64,000 bases of DNA from NCBI RefSeq assembly GCF_006345815.1, contig NZ_VCIG01000038.1, forward strand, positions 947,583 to 1,011,582, written 5' to 3'. Origin of the DNA: Ochrobactrum sp. CGA5. GTDB lineage: Bacteria; Pseudomonadota; Alphaproteobacteria; Rhizobiales; Rhizobiaceae. A program made the position numbers and the translations under genes. This document shows positions 41,778 to 50,319 of this stretch, one piece after another (positions within the stretch are counted from its first letter, which is position 1; each line of letters opens with the position of its first letter). The notes beneath the pieces are model-generated. The model saw nothing but the letters and a program-made list of their open reading frames with translations. It made no database searches and was not told the DNA's origin.

Positions 41778-42484
41778 GCTGCCTCCAGATTTTTCTCAAT
41801 ACTCGCCCAGGCAGCGTTTATCGCTGCAAGACGCCTGTTGGCAATGGTTATGAATTCGAGCGGCAAGCCCTCTGCCACCAGCCGGTCGGGATGGTGCTCC
41901 TTGACCAGCGCGCGATAGCGCTTGCGGGCCAACTCGAAAGAAACGCCACGTTCCAGCCCCAGAATGGCATAGGGATCGTTAGCGCCGCGCTGGACATGCC
42001 GGATCGCGATACGATCGAAAGCAACTTCGTCAAAGCCGAAAATATCCGCAACGCCCGCAAGAAAGGCCATTTCCTTTTCGTGCACATAACCATCGGCTGT
42101 AGCAATATGAAAAAGGCCATCGAGAATGTCTTCCAGCAAATGACAATCGGGCTGTCCTTCGCTGCATAATCCGGCAAGCTGGCGCGCATAGGATTCATAG
42201 CCAGCGACATCCTGCTTGGCGAGATCGTAGAGCCGTGCGACATGCGCAGTCTCTTCCTTTGGTATCGCAAATATGTCCTGAAAGGCGCGAATTTCGTCCT
42301 GTGTGACAACTCCGTCGGCCTTCGCCATCTTGGCGGAGAGCGCAATCATCGCGATGGAAAAAGCTACCCGACGGCGCGTGTCGGCATCGCCTTCAAAAAC
42401 GGTGCGCACGGCTTCAATAACGCCAGTAATGGCGTTCGACGTCACAGACGTGACAAACTCACCAATGCGAACCCAAATCGACAT
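41774..42484 (-). CDS. DjlA-like co-chaperone (TerB-like domain plus C-terminal J domain)
   Basis: The 236-residue protein has a TerB/DjlA_N-like helical domain (about 35-150: SIAMIALSAKMAKADGVVTQDEI, HIATADGYVHEKEMAFL) and a C-terminal J domain (about 165-232) with the HPD motif in VKEHHPDRL. J proteins stimulate DnaK ATPase. E. coli DjlA has an N-terminal membrane helix. Here the N-terminus (VRIGEFVTSVTSNAITGVIEAV) is only weakly hydrophobic. It is coupled to the amidase gene. Confidence 0.88.
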   Translation of the reverse strand: MSIWVRIGEFVTSVTSNAITGVIEAVRTVFEGDADTRRRVAFSIAMIALSAKMAKADGVVTQDEIRAFQDIFAIPKEETAHVARLYDLAKQDVAGYESYARQLAGLCSEGQPDCHLLEDILDGLFHIATADGYVHEKEMAFLAGVADIFGFDEVAFDRIAIRHVQRGANDPYAILGLERGVSFELARKRYRALVKEHHPDRLVAEGLPLEFITIANRRLAAINAAWASIEKNLEAA

Positions 42485-42610
42485 GGAACTTTTCTATAGA
42501 ATTCTGGATGGACTGAAAACTGCCCACACAAGCGAAAGACGAAAAAACAAACATTTAGAAAGAATGAGAAGAGATTGGCTTAATTTATTGCCGCGTTCCG
42601 CAACATCAGC

Positions 42611-42991
42611 TTAGTGCTGGGGCTCGCGTTCATCGAAGGAGCGCTTTGCGACAGCCGCGGCGGCCTCTCCTGCTTCCTGCGCCTGCTGTTCTGTCTGACC
42701 GACAGATTTTGCCGCAGAAACTGCATTGGCGCGCGCCCGTTCGATGGATGCGGCCTTTTCTTCCGGGCTTACTACGCCGGAACTGTCGCGGAGCGATTTA
42801 ACCAGATCGGGACCTTTTTCCGCGCCTGCATTTGCTGTCGGCGTGGCGGGCTGCGATATCGTGGCAGCGCCCTGCTCGCCGCCATCGGTCGTGGCAGCGG
42901 TTTCATCGTCGCCCTTGCCACAGGCAGCAAGCACAACCAAAACGATCGCAGAAATGAAAAACAGAAAATTGCGGTTCATGACAAAAGCCAT
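42611..42991 (-). CDS. Small predicted lipoprotein
   Basis: From the ATG at 42991 the product is 126 residues: a hydrophobic signal (NRNFLFFISAIVLVVLAAC) with lipobox LAAC at about residues 21-24, then a hydrophilic Ala/Gly/Thr/Glu-rich region (TAATTDGGEQGAATISQ, EKAASIERARANAVSAAKS). An ATG four codons later (42979) is equally possible. The frame extends upstream to 43159, but that part does not look coding. No family is recognised. A neighbouring small lipoprotein (43172-43372) lies 180 bp upstream of this start on the same strand. Confidence 0.65.
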   Translation of the reverse strand: MAFVMNRNFLFFISAIVLVVLAACGKGDDETAATTDGGEQGAATISQPATPTANAGAEKGPDLVKSLRDSSGVVSPEEKAASIERARANAVSAAKSVGQTEQQAQEAGEAAAAVAKRSFDEREPQH

Positions 42992-43171
42992 AACCGAACC
43001 TAGTCTGCGTTGAAACACGGAAAACGCAGTATGCCCGTCTTTTCCCGGCGTGGTTGCTTTAAGGTCCATTTTTATCCCTAAGCCGACGGCCTTATCCTGC
43101 TGGCACGAATGGCGACCCGCAACCGGATCGCCACTGCTTTCAAACGCATCAAGCGCCAAGACTTCACAACA

Positions 43172-43372
43172 CTAGTTGGAAGGTGCCGTTCCCGTACCCG
43201 GCGTTGATGGTGCCGGATTTGTCGGGGCTGGCGTCGTCATCGTATCATTGGTCGAAGGCGCTTCCGGCGCGGATGGTGCCGGTGCATTACTCGCGTCGTC
43301 CTTCTTGTCGTTGCAAGCTGCAAGGCCCAGAAGCGATACGGCAGCGATAGAAGCAATCATTAACTTCTTCAC
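43172..43372 (-). CDS. Very small predicted lipoprotein, Pro/Ala/Thr-rich
   Basis: The 66-residue product has KKLMIASIAAVSLLGLAAC as signal and lipobox (lipidated Cys20), then a disordered Pro/Ala/Ser/Thr-rich tail (APAPSAPEAPSTNDTMT). The start is a GTG with GGAGA 6 nt upstream. Such tails are common in small surface or periplasmic lipoproteins. No function is known. Confidence 0.75.
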   Translation of the reverse strand: MKKLMIASIAAVSLLGLAACNDKKDDASNAPAPSAPEAPSTNDTMTTPAPTNPAPSTPGTGTAPSN

Positions 43373-43651
43373 GTTGGCTCTCCTTCCTAGATCAGGCTCG
43401 TTGGCCTGGTTTCCGGCGTCAGGCTACAATATCGCCAAACACCTTTTCCGTTTTCTCCGTGCGTGGCCGGTTTGACCGGCCAATCACCCTACGGTCACTC
43501 AGCAACACAGAAATTCTGTCGACCGGAACCGTCGCATAAGAAAACGGCAACAGCGCGGAAAAGTTCTCTCAAATAGTCTTACCGATCGTAATAAAGCGGC
43601 AGTATTCAGGCAGATAACCGCGTTCATCAGGTTCTCAACCCCGTAATTAAT

Positions 43652-43669
43652 TCGTCACGCCCTTGTCAT
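43652..43669 (+). promoter_or_regulatory. PHO-box-like direct repeat upstream of btaA
   Basis: TCGTCAC-GCCC-TTGTCAT has the 7+4+7 layout of PhoB sites (two CTGTCAT-like half-sites at an 11-bp period). It matches the consensus at 10 of 14 positions. It lies about 60 bp before the btaA ATG. Phosphate-starvation control of btaA by PhoB is known in some rhizobia. Control here is inference. Confidence 0.5.
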
Positions 43670-43728
43670 TGGACGATGTTTAACTCTGCAAAATCGAAGC
43701 CGGGAATCGTGCATTAGGGGAACTTTTG

Positions 43729-44958
43729 ATGCCAGAACAAGCCAAGACAATTCTCAAGCGTGCCGTGACCCAGAATAGCGCCTTCTCGCGGGCAGGCTTT
43801 TCCGAAAGGTTGTTTGCCTGGTTGTTCAAAGGGCTGGTCTATCCGCAGATTTGGGAAGATCCTGAAGTGGATATGGCAGCTCTGGCGATTGAGCCAGGCC
43901 ATCGCATCGTCACCATCGCGTCCGGCGGATGCAATGCCATGTCTTACCTGACCGCCGATCCGGCGCGTGTTGAGGCAGTCGACCTCAATCAGGCACATGT
44001 TGCATTCAACCGACTGAAACTCGCTGCCGTCAAGAATCTGCCTGACTACGATGCGTTCTACCGCTTTTATGGGAAGGCTGACGACAAGACCAATCTTGTC
44101 GCCTACAAGCGCTTCATCCGCCCGCATCTGGATCAAGAAAGTCGGGCCTATTGGGAGAAACGCAAGTGGAACGGCCGTCAACGTATTTCCATTTTCTGGC
44201 GTGATCTCTATCGCCACGGCTTGCTCGGTGTCTTCATTGGCATGGGGCATAACGTAGCGCGGCTTTACGGCATCGACCCGCGCGACATATTAAAGGCGCG
44301 CACAATGGAGGAGCAGCGCAGTTTCTTCGATACGGCGCTCGCGCCGCTCTTTGAAAAACGCATGGTGCGCTGGGCCACGGCCCGCAAATCATCCCTTTTC
44401 GGACTGGGTATACCGCCACAGCAATATGATGCTCTTGCCACTGCGGGAAATGGCGACATGGCAATAGTCTTGCGCAACCGTCTTGAGAAACTTGCTTGCG
44501 GCTTCCCCCTCACCGATAATTACTTCGCCTGGCAGGCATTCGGGCGCGGCTATAGCGGCAATGAGGAGACCGGGCCTCTCCCGCCCTATCTTTCGCGCTC
44601 CAATTTCGAAACGGTGCGATCGCGCGCTGATCGCATGACAGTACAAAATGCGAGCTATACCGACTTTCTCTCTGCAAAGCCCGAAGCATCCGTCGACCGC
44701 TACATTCTGTTGGACGCACAGGACTGGATGAACGACGAGCAGCTTAACGCCCTCTGGAACGAAATCACCCGTACGGCTGCACCGAATGCCCGCGTCATCT
44801 TCCGCACGGCTGCGGAACCAAGTCTGCTACCGGGACGAGTAGTTTCGCAGATTCTGGACCGCTGGCAATATCAAGCAGATGTATCCCGCACCCTGCACGA
44901 CCGCGACCGCTCGTCAATCTATGGCGGGTTCCATCTTTATACGCTGAAGGACGCCTGA
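43729..44958 (+). CDS. btaA: S-adenosylmethionine:diacylglycerol 3-amino-3-carboxypropyltransferase BtaA
   Basis: BtaA transfers the aminocarboxypropyl group of SAM to diacylglycerol, giving diacylglyceryl homoserine, the first step to the betaine lipid DGTS. The 409-residue protein matches DUF3419/BtaA: LVYPQIWEDPEVDMAAL, IVTIASGGCNAMSYL (SAM site), VDLNQAHVAFNRLKL, FYRFYGKAD, and the C-terminal YILLDAQDWMNDEQLN. The ATG at 43729 has AGGGGA upstream. The next gene encodes the methyltransferase for the second step, 1 bp away. Confidence 0.92.
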   Translation: MPEQAKTILKRAVTQNSAFSRAGFSERLFAWLFKGLVYPQIWEDPEVDMAALAIEPGHRIVTIASGGCNAMSYLTADPARVEAVDLNQAHVAFNRLKLAAVKNLPDYDAFYRFYGKADDKTNLVAYKRFIRPHLDQESRAYWEKRKWNGRQRISIFWRDLYRHGLLGVFIGMGHNVARLYGIDPRDILKARTMEEQRSFFDTALAPLFEKRMVRWATARKSSLFGLGIPPQQYDALATAGNGDMAIVLRNRLEKLACGFPLTDNYFAWQAFGRGYSGNEETGPLPPYLSRSNFETVRSRADRMTVQNASYTDFLSAKPEASVDRYILLDAQDWMNDEQLNALWNEITRTAAPNARVIFRTAAEPSLLPGRVVSQILDRWQYQADVSRTLHDRDRSSIYGGFHLYTLKDA

Positions 44959-44959
44959 C

Positions 44960-45652
44960 ATGCCGCGCAGCCCATGGAGCGTTCAGGGTGGCGACCATGC
45001 CAGCCTCATGGATCGGGTCTATCGTCGTCAGCGGCACTTCTATGACGCAACCCGCAAATATTATCTGCTGGGTCGCGATCCTATGATCGCAGGACTGGCT
45101 GCGCCCAGAAGCGCTACAGTCCTGGAAATCGGTTGCGGCACCGGTCGCAATCTGGTGAAAGCCGCGGAAATCTACCCCGATGCGAAACTTTTTGGCATCG
45201 ATATTTCAGCAGAAATGCTGAACACAGCCCGCCGGTCGGCGGAGCGCGCAGGCGTCCAAGGTCGCGTTCAACTCGATCGTGCGGATGCGGCTCAGTTCGA
45301 CCCTGAACGACTGTTCGGGCATACCGGCTTCGACCGCATCTTCATTTCCTATGCCGTATCGATGATTCCGCAATGGCAGTCGGTCGTTCGTGAGAGCATC
45401 CGGCACCTGAGCGCCGATGGAGAATTGCATATCGTCGATTTCGGCGATCAGGCTCGCCTGCCGCGCTGGTTCGGAAAAGCACTTTTAAAATGGCTGGAGT
45501 GCTTTCACGTCACACCGCGCAGCGATTTGTTTGCGGTTTGCGACCAGCTTGCGCAGGAACGCAGCGCGGTCGTTGAAAAGCGTATTCTTTATCGTGGTTT
45601 TGCCTGGATCGCAGTCATTCGTTCAACAACCCCGCCCGCGCCCGCAGATTAG
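44960..45652 (+). CDS. btaB: Diacylglyceryl homoserine N-methyltransferase BtaB
   Basis: BtaB adds three methyl groups to diacylglyceryl homoserine to complete the phosphorus-free betaine lipid DGTS. The 230-residue SAM methyltransferase has ATVLEIGCGTGRNLVKAAE (motif I, about 52-70), LFGIDISAEMLNTARRSA (motif II) and FDRIFISYAVSMIPQW. The start ATG follows the btaA stop by 1 bp. Identification rests on this pairing plus the N-terminal YRRQRHFYDATRKYYLLGRD, typical of BtaB. Confidence 0.9.
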   Translation: MPRSPWSVQGGDHASLMDRVYRRQRHFYDATRKYYLLGRDPMIAGLAAPRSATVLEIGCGTGRNLVKAAEIYPDAKLFGIDISAEMLNTARRSAERAGVQGRVQLDRADAAQFDPERLFGHTGFDRIFISYAVSMIPQWQSVVRESIRHLSADGELHIVDFGDQARLPRWFGKALLKWLECFHVTPRSDLFAVCDQLAQERSAVVEKRILYRGFAWIAVIRSTTPPAPAD

Positions 45653-45737
45653 AGCTAAACTTGCCCGCCAGACTGGTGACGTATGCCTCTGGATCGCGTA
45701 ACCGTTAGAGGACTGATTCGCGACACGGAAGCACTAT

Positions 45738-46571
45738 ATGAACCGTCTGGCCTGCTACAGCACTCTCGCCCTCGGCGCTTTCATTCTTTCCGCCTGCACG
45801 ACGGTCGACTACGACTTTTCCGACGTAAAGAAATCAGGCGGTTCGGTAGCCCGGATCGCACCGCCCTCCGGCCCGGTGAAGGCGCCGCGCTTCGGTGATC
45901 GCGACCCGCACGAATGGACCGGCAAAACACCTTGGCACTATCCGATCCACGGCACAGACGTTTCCAAATATCAGACGGATATTGACTGGCACGCCGTGCG
46001 CGCCAGCGGTATTTCCTTTGCCTTCATCAAAGCGACAGAAGGCGGTGATCGCGTCGATGATCGCTTTAAGGAACATTGGAACGGCGCCCATCAGGCAGGC
46101 ATCGCACGGAGCGCCTATCACTTCTACTATTTCTGCCGCCCGGCCATAGAACAGGCGCGCTGGTATATACAGAACGTGCCGCGTGATCCGGGCGCGCTGC
46201 CTCCCGTTCTCGATATGGAGTGGAACCCTCAATCGCCGACCTGCAAGCTGCGCCCCAACGCAGCCGTTGTGCGCAAGGAAATGCGGATATTCCTGCAAGC
46301 GCTGGAAAAGCATTACGGCAAGCGCCCTATCGTTTACACGACGGTCGATTTCTTTGATGACAATGACTTGCGGCAGGTGGCTGACTATCCATTCTGGTTG
46401 CGCTCCGTTGCCGGTCATCCAGACGAGAAATACGGCCCGCATCCATGGACGTTCTGGCAGTATACTGGCACGGGCTCAATCCCCGGCATCAAGGGTGACG
46501 CCGACATCAATGTCTTCGCCGGCGATGCCAACTCGTGGAAAAAGTGGCTGGAAAGCAACAAGGTCCGCTAA
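45738..46571 (+). CDS. GH25 family muramidase lipoprotein
   Basis: The 277-residue product has a lipoprotein signal (YSTLALGAFILSAC, lipidated Cys20), a short linker, and a GH25 (Chalaropsis-type lysozyme) domain (about 70-270). Active-site acidic residues lie in HGTDVSKYQTDIDW, FAFIKATEGGDRVD and PPVLDMEWNP. It ends with WTFWQYTGTGSIPGIKG and ADINVFAGD, both typical. It should cut the MurNAc-GlcNAc bond of peptidoglycan. In Gram-negatives the role may be remodelling or defence. It is 85 bp downstream of btaB. Confidence 0.92.
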   Translation: MNRLACYSTLALGAFILSACTTVDYDFSDVKKSGGSVARIAPPSGPVKAPRFGDRDPHEWTGKTPWHYPIHGTDVSKYQTDIDWHAVRASGISFAFIKATEGGDRVDDRFKEHWNGAHQAGIARSAYHFYYFCRPAIEQARWYIQNVPRDPGALPPVLDMEWNPQSPTCKLRPNAAVVRKEMRIFLQALEKHYGKRPIVYTTVDFFDDNDLRQVADYPFWLRSVAGHPDEKYGPHPWTFWQYTGTGSIPGIKGDADINVFAGDANSWKKWLESNKVR

Positions 46572-46690
46572 CACGGCGCAGTTTGACAGTTCACACCAAG
46601 TTTTGCTTCATTTCCGGGGCTTGTTGGGGCAATAGCTAAAACAATCCCCAAAGGGAGCACCTGTTCCCAATCTATTCGTGTGAGTTATCA

Positions 46691-47917
46691 ATGAAGTTTC
46701 TTGCTTCAGTTATCGCAACTGCCTTGCTTGCATCCACAGTGATGCCCCATGCTCAGGCTGCCCCGTCTCCTGCGACGCCAACCGAAAACGCTGTTAATCG
46801 TCCCAAGCCGGAATGCGAGATCGACTTCGGCCAGTGGATGGACAATCTCACCGAGGAAGCCCGTGCAGCCGGCGTTGGTGAAAAAGGCATAGCCGAATTG
46901 CACAAGGCCATGCTGGAACAGAAGGTGCTTGATCGCGACAGAAAGCAAAGCTTCTTCAATCTGACCTTCACCGAATTTTCCAAGCGCCTCATCTCGGAAG
47001 CGCGCCTGAAAAAAGGCCGTGATAATCTGGTCAAGTATGCTGATGTTTTCAGGAAAGTAGAGGATACCTATGGCGTTCCCGGGCCTGTGCTTGCTGCCTT
47101 TTGGGGACTTGAAACCGACTATGGCGCTATTCAGGGCGATTTCGACACGCTGAATGCTCTGGTTACTCTCTCCTATGACTGCCGCCGCCCGGAACTGTTC
47201 CGTCCGCAATTGATTGCCCTTCTCAAGCTTTTCGATCAGGGCGTCGTGGATGCAGCGACGACGGGCGCATGGGCTGGCGAAATCGGCATGATGCAGCTTC
47301 TGCCGAAGGACTATCTTGAACGCGGCGTCGATGGCGACGGCGATGGCAAGGTCGATCTGAAAAACAGCGTTCCCGATGCCATGATGACTGCAGGGCGCAT
47401 GATTTCGGAACTCGGCTGGAAACGTGGAGAGCCTTGGCTCGAGGAAGTTCGCCTGACCAAGGATCTGCCTTGGGAAGAAGCAATCCGCACCAACCGCAAG
47501 CCGCATTCCTGGTGGGCACAGCAGGGCGTGACGGGTCTCAACGGCCCGCTCGGCCCGGATGATGGAGATGCATCGCTTCTGCTGCCGCTTGGCCGCAAGG
47601 GGCCGGCTTTCCTTTCCTACGCGAACTTCGACGTATTCGTGGAGTGGAACAAGTCCATCGTCTACGCCACGACGGCCGCCTATTTCGCGACCCGTCTGGC
47701 GGGGGCGCCAGCCTTCGATCCTGGCAACCCCGTTCCAGGTCTGACGCAGGAGCAGTTGAAAGAACTCCAGACCAAACTTCAGGCCCGCGGCTACGAAATG
47801 GGCAAGATCGATGGCGTGTTCGGTGTCGCCACCCGCGATGCTGTACGCGCCGAACAAATTCGCCTTGGAATGCCTGCCGATTCATGGCCGACACAGGAGC
47901 TTCTTGATAAGCTCTGA
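46691..47917 (+). CDS. Lytic murein transglycosylase, MltB family, with peptidoglycan-binding domain
   Basis: The 408-residue periplasmic protein has a signal peptide (about 1-24), an SLT_2/MltB catalytic domain (about 40-330) with the glutamate in FWGLETDYGAIQGDFDT (about residue 141) and GEIGMMQLLPKDYLERGVD. A C-terminal peptidoglycan-binding-1 domain follows (about 348-405, LQTKLQARGYEMGKIDGVFG). No lipobox is seen, so it is soluble, unlike E. coli MltB. The length fits this subgroup. A terminator follows directly. Confidence 0.94.
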   Translation: MKFLASVIATALLASTVMPHAQAAPSPATPTENAVNRPKPECEIDFGQWMDNLTEEARAAGVGEKGIAELHKAMLEQKVLDRDRKQSFFNLTFTEFSKRLISEARLKKGRDNLVKYADVFRKVEDTYGVPGPVLAAFWGLETDYGAIQGDFDTLNALVTLSYDCRRPELFRPQLIALLKLFDQGVVDAATTGAWAGEIGMMQLLPKDYLERGVDGDGDGKVDLKNSVPDAMMTAGRMISELGWKRGEPWLEEVRLTKDLPWEEAIRTNRKPHSWWAQQGVTGLNGPLGPDDGDASLLLPLGRKGPAFLSYANFDVFVEWNKSIVYATTAAYFATRLAGAPAFDPGNPVPGLTQEQLKELQTKLQARGYEMGKIDGVFGVATRDAVRAEQIRLGMPADSWPTQELLDKL

Positions 47918-47925
47918 TCTACGAT

Positions 47926-47960
47926 AAGGCGCGGACTTCAGAACCCGCGCCTTTTCCTTT
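47926..47960 (+). terminator. Intrinsic terminator after the MltB-like gene
   Basis: AAGGCGCGG and CCGCGCCTT form a stem with a 10-nt loop, followed by TTCCTTTTCC, 8 bp past the stop codon. Confidence 0.75.
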
Positions 47961-47980
47961 TCCAAACTGAAACGTGCCCC

Positions 47981-48916
47981 ATGCTCGCAACGCTGATCGT
48001 CGTCCTTCCTGTTTTCGCGCTGATTTTTTCCGGCTGGGGTGCCTTCAAGCTGAAAATACTCGGACCCCACGCGATAGCGGAGCTGAACCGTTTCGTCGTC
48101 TATCTGGCGCTGCCTGCCCTTCTCTTTGACATCATGGCCAACACTCACGGCAGTGAGCTCTGGCAGCCGGGCTTCATCATGGTGTTTCTGCTTTCGAGCG
48201 CCGTTGCTTTCGCATTGCCGTTTCTGGTGCGGCTGCGTGGAAAACTGCCGCTTGCGGATACGGCACTCGACGGCCTGAACGCCGCCTATCCGAACACCGG
48301 CTATATGGGTATTCCGCTTTCGATGATTGCCTTTGGCTCCGGCGTTTTGGCCGCGACCACCATTTCGATCATCATCACCGTCTGTGTCACTTTCGCATTC
48401 GCGATCGTCCTGATTGAAATCGGCTTGCAGACCGAGAAGAAACCGCTCCGTCTCATTTGGAAGGTTATGCGCTCGTTGATCCGCAATCCGCTGCTTGTCG
48501 CTCCGGCGCTCGGCGCAGTGGTTTCCTTTATGGGACTGGCCATCCCTACCCCGGCGGAGACCTTCCTCAAAATGCTCGGTGGCGCCGCATCCCCTTGCGC
48601 ACTGGTGGCGCTTGGCCTGTTCCTCGCCCAGCCACGCAAGATCGAACGTGAAAGCGTCAATGCCATCGCCTTCCTCGTTTCGGTGAAACTAGTCGTCCAG
48701 CCGCTCGCAACCTGGCTGCTGGCGATCTATGTTTTCGGACTGCCTCCCCTGCTTGCACAAAGCGCTGCCCTTCTTGCAGCACTTCCAACCGGCACTGGCC
48801 CCTTCATGCTGGCCGAACATTATCGTCGCGAGGCGGCGATAACCTCCAACGTCATCCTTTACTCGACAGTGATATCTATCCTCACCTTGTCGGCATATTT
48901 GGCGCTAATTCGCTAA
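47981..48916 (+). CDS. AEC (auxin efflux carrier) family transporter
   Basis: The 311-residue membrane protein has about ten hydrophobic segments in two halves. It shows the AEC pattern: GWGAFKLKILGPHAIAELNRFVVYLALPALLFDIMA at the N-terminus (about 16-50) and AAYPNTGYMGIPLSM in the middle, with GLFLAQPRKIERE and LLAALPTGTGPFMLAEHY in the second half. Bacterial members export organic acids such as malate, but the substrate is not readable here. A terminator follows at 48969. Confidence 0.9.
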   Translation: MLATLIVVLPVFALIFSGWGAFKLKILGPHAIAELNRFVVYLALPALLFDIMANTHGSELWQPGFIMVFLLSSAVAFALPFLVRLRGKLPLADTALDGLNAAYPNTGYMGIPLSMIAFGSGVLAATTISIIITVCVTFAFAIVLIEIGLQTEKKPLRLIWKVMRSLIRNPLLVAPALGAVVSFMGLAIPTPAETFLKMLGGAASPCALVALGLFLAQPRKIERESVNAIAFLVSVKLVVQPLATWLLAIYVFGLPPLLAQSAALLAALPTGTGPFMLAEHYRREAAITSNVILYSTVISILTLSAYLALIR

Positions 48917-48968
48917 AACGCGCACAAAACATCGCCAAAAGCCGGTGGTAACTACGGCGAAAACAGTA

Positions 48969-48996
48969 CCGAACATGGCAGTTCGGTGTCTTTTTC
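48969..48996 (+). terminator. Intrinsic terminator after the AEC transporter gene
   Basis: ACCGAAC, 6-nt loop, GTTCGGT, then GTCTTTTT, about 50 bp past the stop codon. Confidence 0.75.
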
Positions 48997-49183
48997 ATGA
49001 AATGTGAACAAACTTTTCTAGTTAAATATTTCAATAGTTTAGGTGGTAAACGATAGGTTTATTTTTCCATCACGCCAGATTGCAGAACGAAATCTTCTTT
49101 TGTTCGAGGCGTTTTGCGCTTAGATTCCAGCTTCCTACCAGCGCGCGTCCGCTCAGCCGGGCGCATATGAAGGAGACAGACCA
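48997..49183. other. A/T-rich leader upstream of the 28-residue ORF
   Basis: About 190 bp between the AEC terminator and the small ORF. No gene is visible. It probably contains the promoter and leader of the small ORF. Confidence 0.45.
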
Positions 49184-49270
49184 ATGGGACTTACGCGATC
49201 CTTGAATGTCCTCATGATCTGTGCGGCATTTGCATTTGTTGCAGCGTTGATAGCAGGCATCATTCCTTAG
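49184..49270 (+). CDS. Candidate 28-residue single-span membrane peptide
   Basis: The frame encodes a short N-terminus (MGLTRSLNV) followed by one hydrophobic segment (LMICAAFAFVAALIAGII) and ends in Pro. AAGGAGA lies 7 nt upstream of the ATG, an excellent ribosome binding site. A strong hairpin terminator (49336-49363) lies 65 bp downstream. These features make a real small gene likely. No family is recognised. Confidence 0.55.
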   Translation: MGLTRSLNVLMICAAFAFVAALIAGIIP

Positions 49271-49335
49271 GGAAAATAGCCTAAGCCATTACGGCGGCTT
49301 CGGTTTTGAAGACAGCCCGACCCGCAAGAAAACGA

Positions 49336-49363
49336 GAAAGCCCGGCGAAATCGCCGGGCTTTC
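49336..49363 (-). terminator. Bidirectional terminator between metF and the small membrane ORF
   Basis: The 12-bp perfect stem AAAGCCCGGCGA / TCGCCGGGCTTT has a 2-nt spacer (effective loop GAAATC). It has A/T-rich flanks on both sides: CCTTT on the plus strand, CTCGTTTTC on the minus strand. It begins 8 bp after the metF stop and can serve both converging transcripts. Confidence 0.85.
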
Positions 49364-49370
49364 CTTTATG

Positions 49371-50285
49371 TCAGGCAACTTCCAGAGCTGTTTCCAACTT
49401 CGGTCTTATGCCGATCATGTGACAGATAGCAAATGGCAGGTCAGCGCGGTTCATCGTGTAAAAATGGAAATCCTGCACACCGCGTTCGATCAGGTCCATC
49501 ACCTGCTCGGCGGCAATAGCCGCCGCGACAAGCTGATGTGTCTGCGGATCGTTGTCCAGCCCTTCAAAACGCTCTGCCAGCCAGCTCGGAATATGCGTCG
49601 CCGACCGCGCGCAGAAATTCTTGACCTGCTTGAAATTATGCACCGGCAGGACACCAGGAACGATCGGGATATAAATGCCGGCACGACGAACGCGCTCAAC
49701 GTAACGTTCGTAAAGGTCGTTCTCGAAGAAGAACTGTGTGATGGCGCGCGTCGCACCATTGTCCACCTTACGCTTCAGCATATCGATATCGGTCGCAAAA
49801 TCCGGGCTTTCCGGATGCTTTTCTGGATAGGCGGAAACTGAAATGTCGAAATCCGCAATATCGCGCAGACCGGAAACCAATTCGGCGCCGTTCTGATAAC
49901 CACCCGGCGTCGGTACATATTTCTCGCCGATGCCGGCTGCCGGATCGCCGCGCAGTGCCACGAAGCGGTTGACGCCGAGGGATGCAAATTCACGCACGAC
50001 ACGATCGACTTCCTCACGTGTCGCATCCACGCAGGTCAGATGCGCCGCTGGCTTGACCTCGGTTTCCTTAAGGATGCGGGCCACTGTGCGCACCGTGCGC
50101 TCGCGCGTGGAACCACCGGCGCCGTAGGTCACAGAAACAAATTCCGGTTGCAGCGGAGCGAGCCGTGTCACCGTATCCCAGAGACGCTGTTCCATTTCCT
50201 CCGACTTGGGTGGGAAGAATTCAAACGATACCCGGGTGGTCTGGCCAACATCCGGTCGGCGGGAAAGACCGTAAAAACCCATCAA
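49371..50285 (-). CDS. metF: Methylenetetrahydrofolate reductase MetF
   Basis: MetF reduces 5,10-methylene-THF to 5-methyl-THF for methionine synthesis, using FAD. The 304-residue TIM barrel has VSFEFFPPKSEEME at the N-terminus, FVSVTYGAGGSTRERT, HLTCVDATREEVD, FVALRGDPAAG, and FFFENDLYERYVERVRRAGI. It is preceded by the ArsR-methyltransferase regulator gene with a 42-bp gap, which suggests a single operon and regulation by methyl-cycle metabolites. Confidence 0.96.
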   Translation of the reverse strand: MMGFYGLSRRPDVGQTTRVSFEFFPPKSEEMEQRLWDTVTRLAPLQPEFVSVTYGAGGSTRERTVRTVARILKETEVKPAAHLTCVDATREEVDRVVREFASLGVNRFVALRGDPAAGIGEKYVPTPGGYQNGAELVSGLRDIADFDISVSAYPEKHPESPDFATDIDMLKRKVDNGATRAITQFFFENDLYERYVERVRRAGIYIPIVPGVLPVHNFKQVKNFCARSATHIPSWLAERFEGLDNDPQTHQLVAAAIAAEQVMDLIERGVQDFHFYTMNRADLPFAICHMIGIRPKLETALEVA

Positions 50286-50319
50286 ACTGTCTCCGTCATG
50301 CTTATTTTCTGTCTTTGTC

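Noticed and set aside
46706..47857. 383-codon open frame on the minus strand
   Set aside because: It is antisense to the MltB-like transglycosylase, which has a signal peptide and catalytic motifs.
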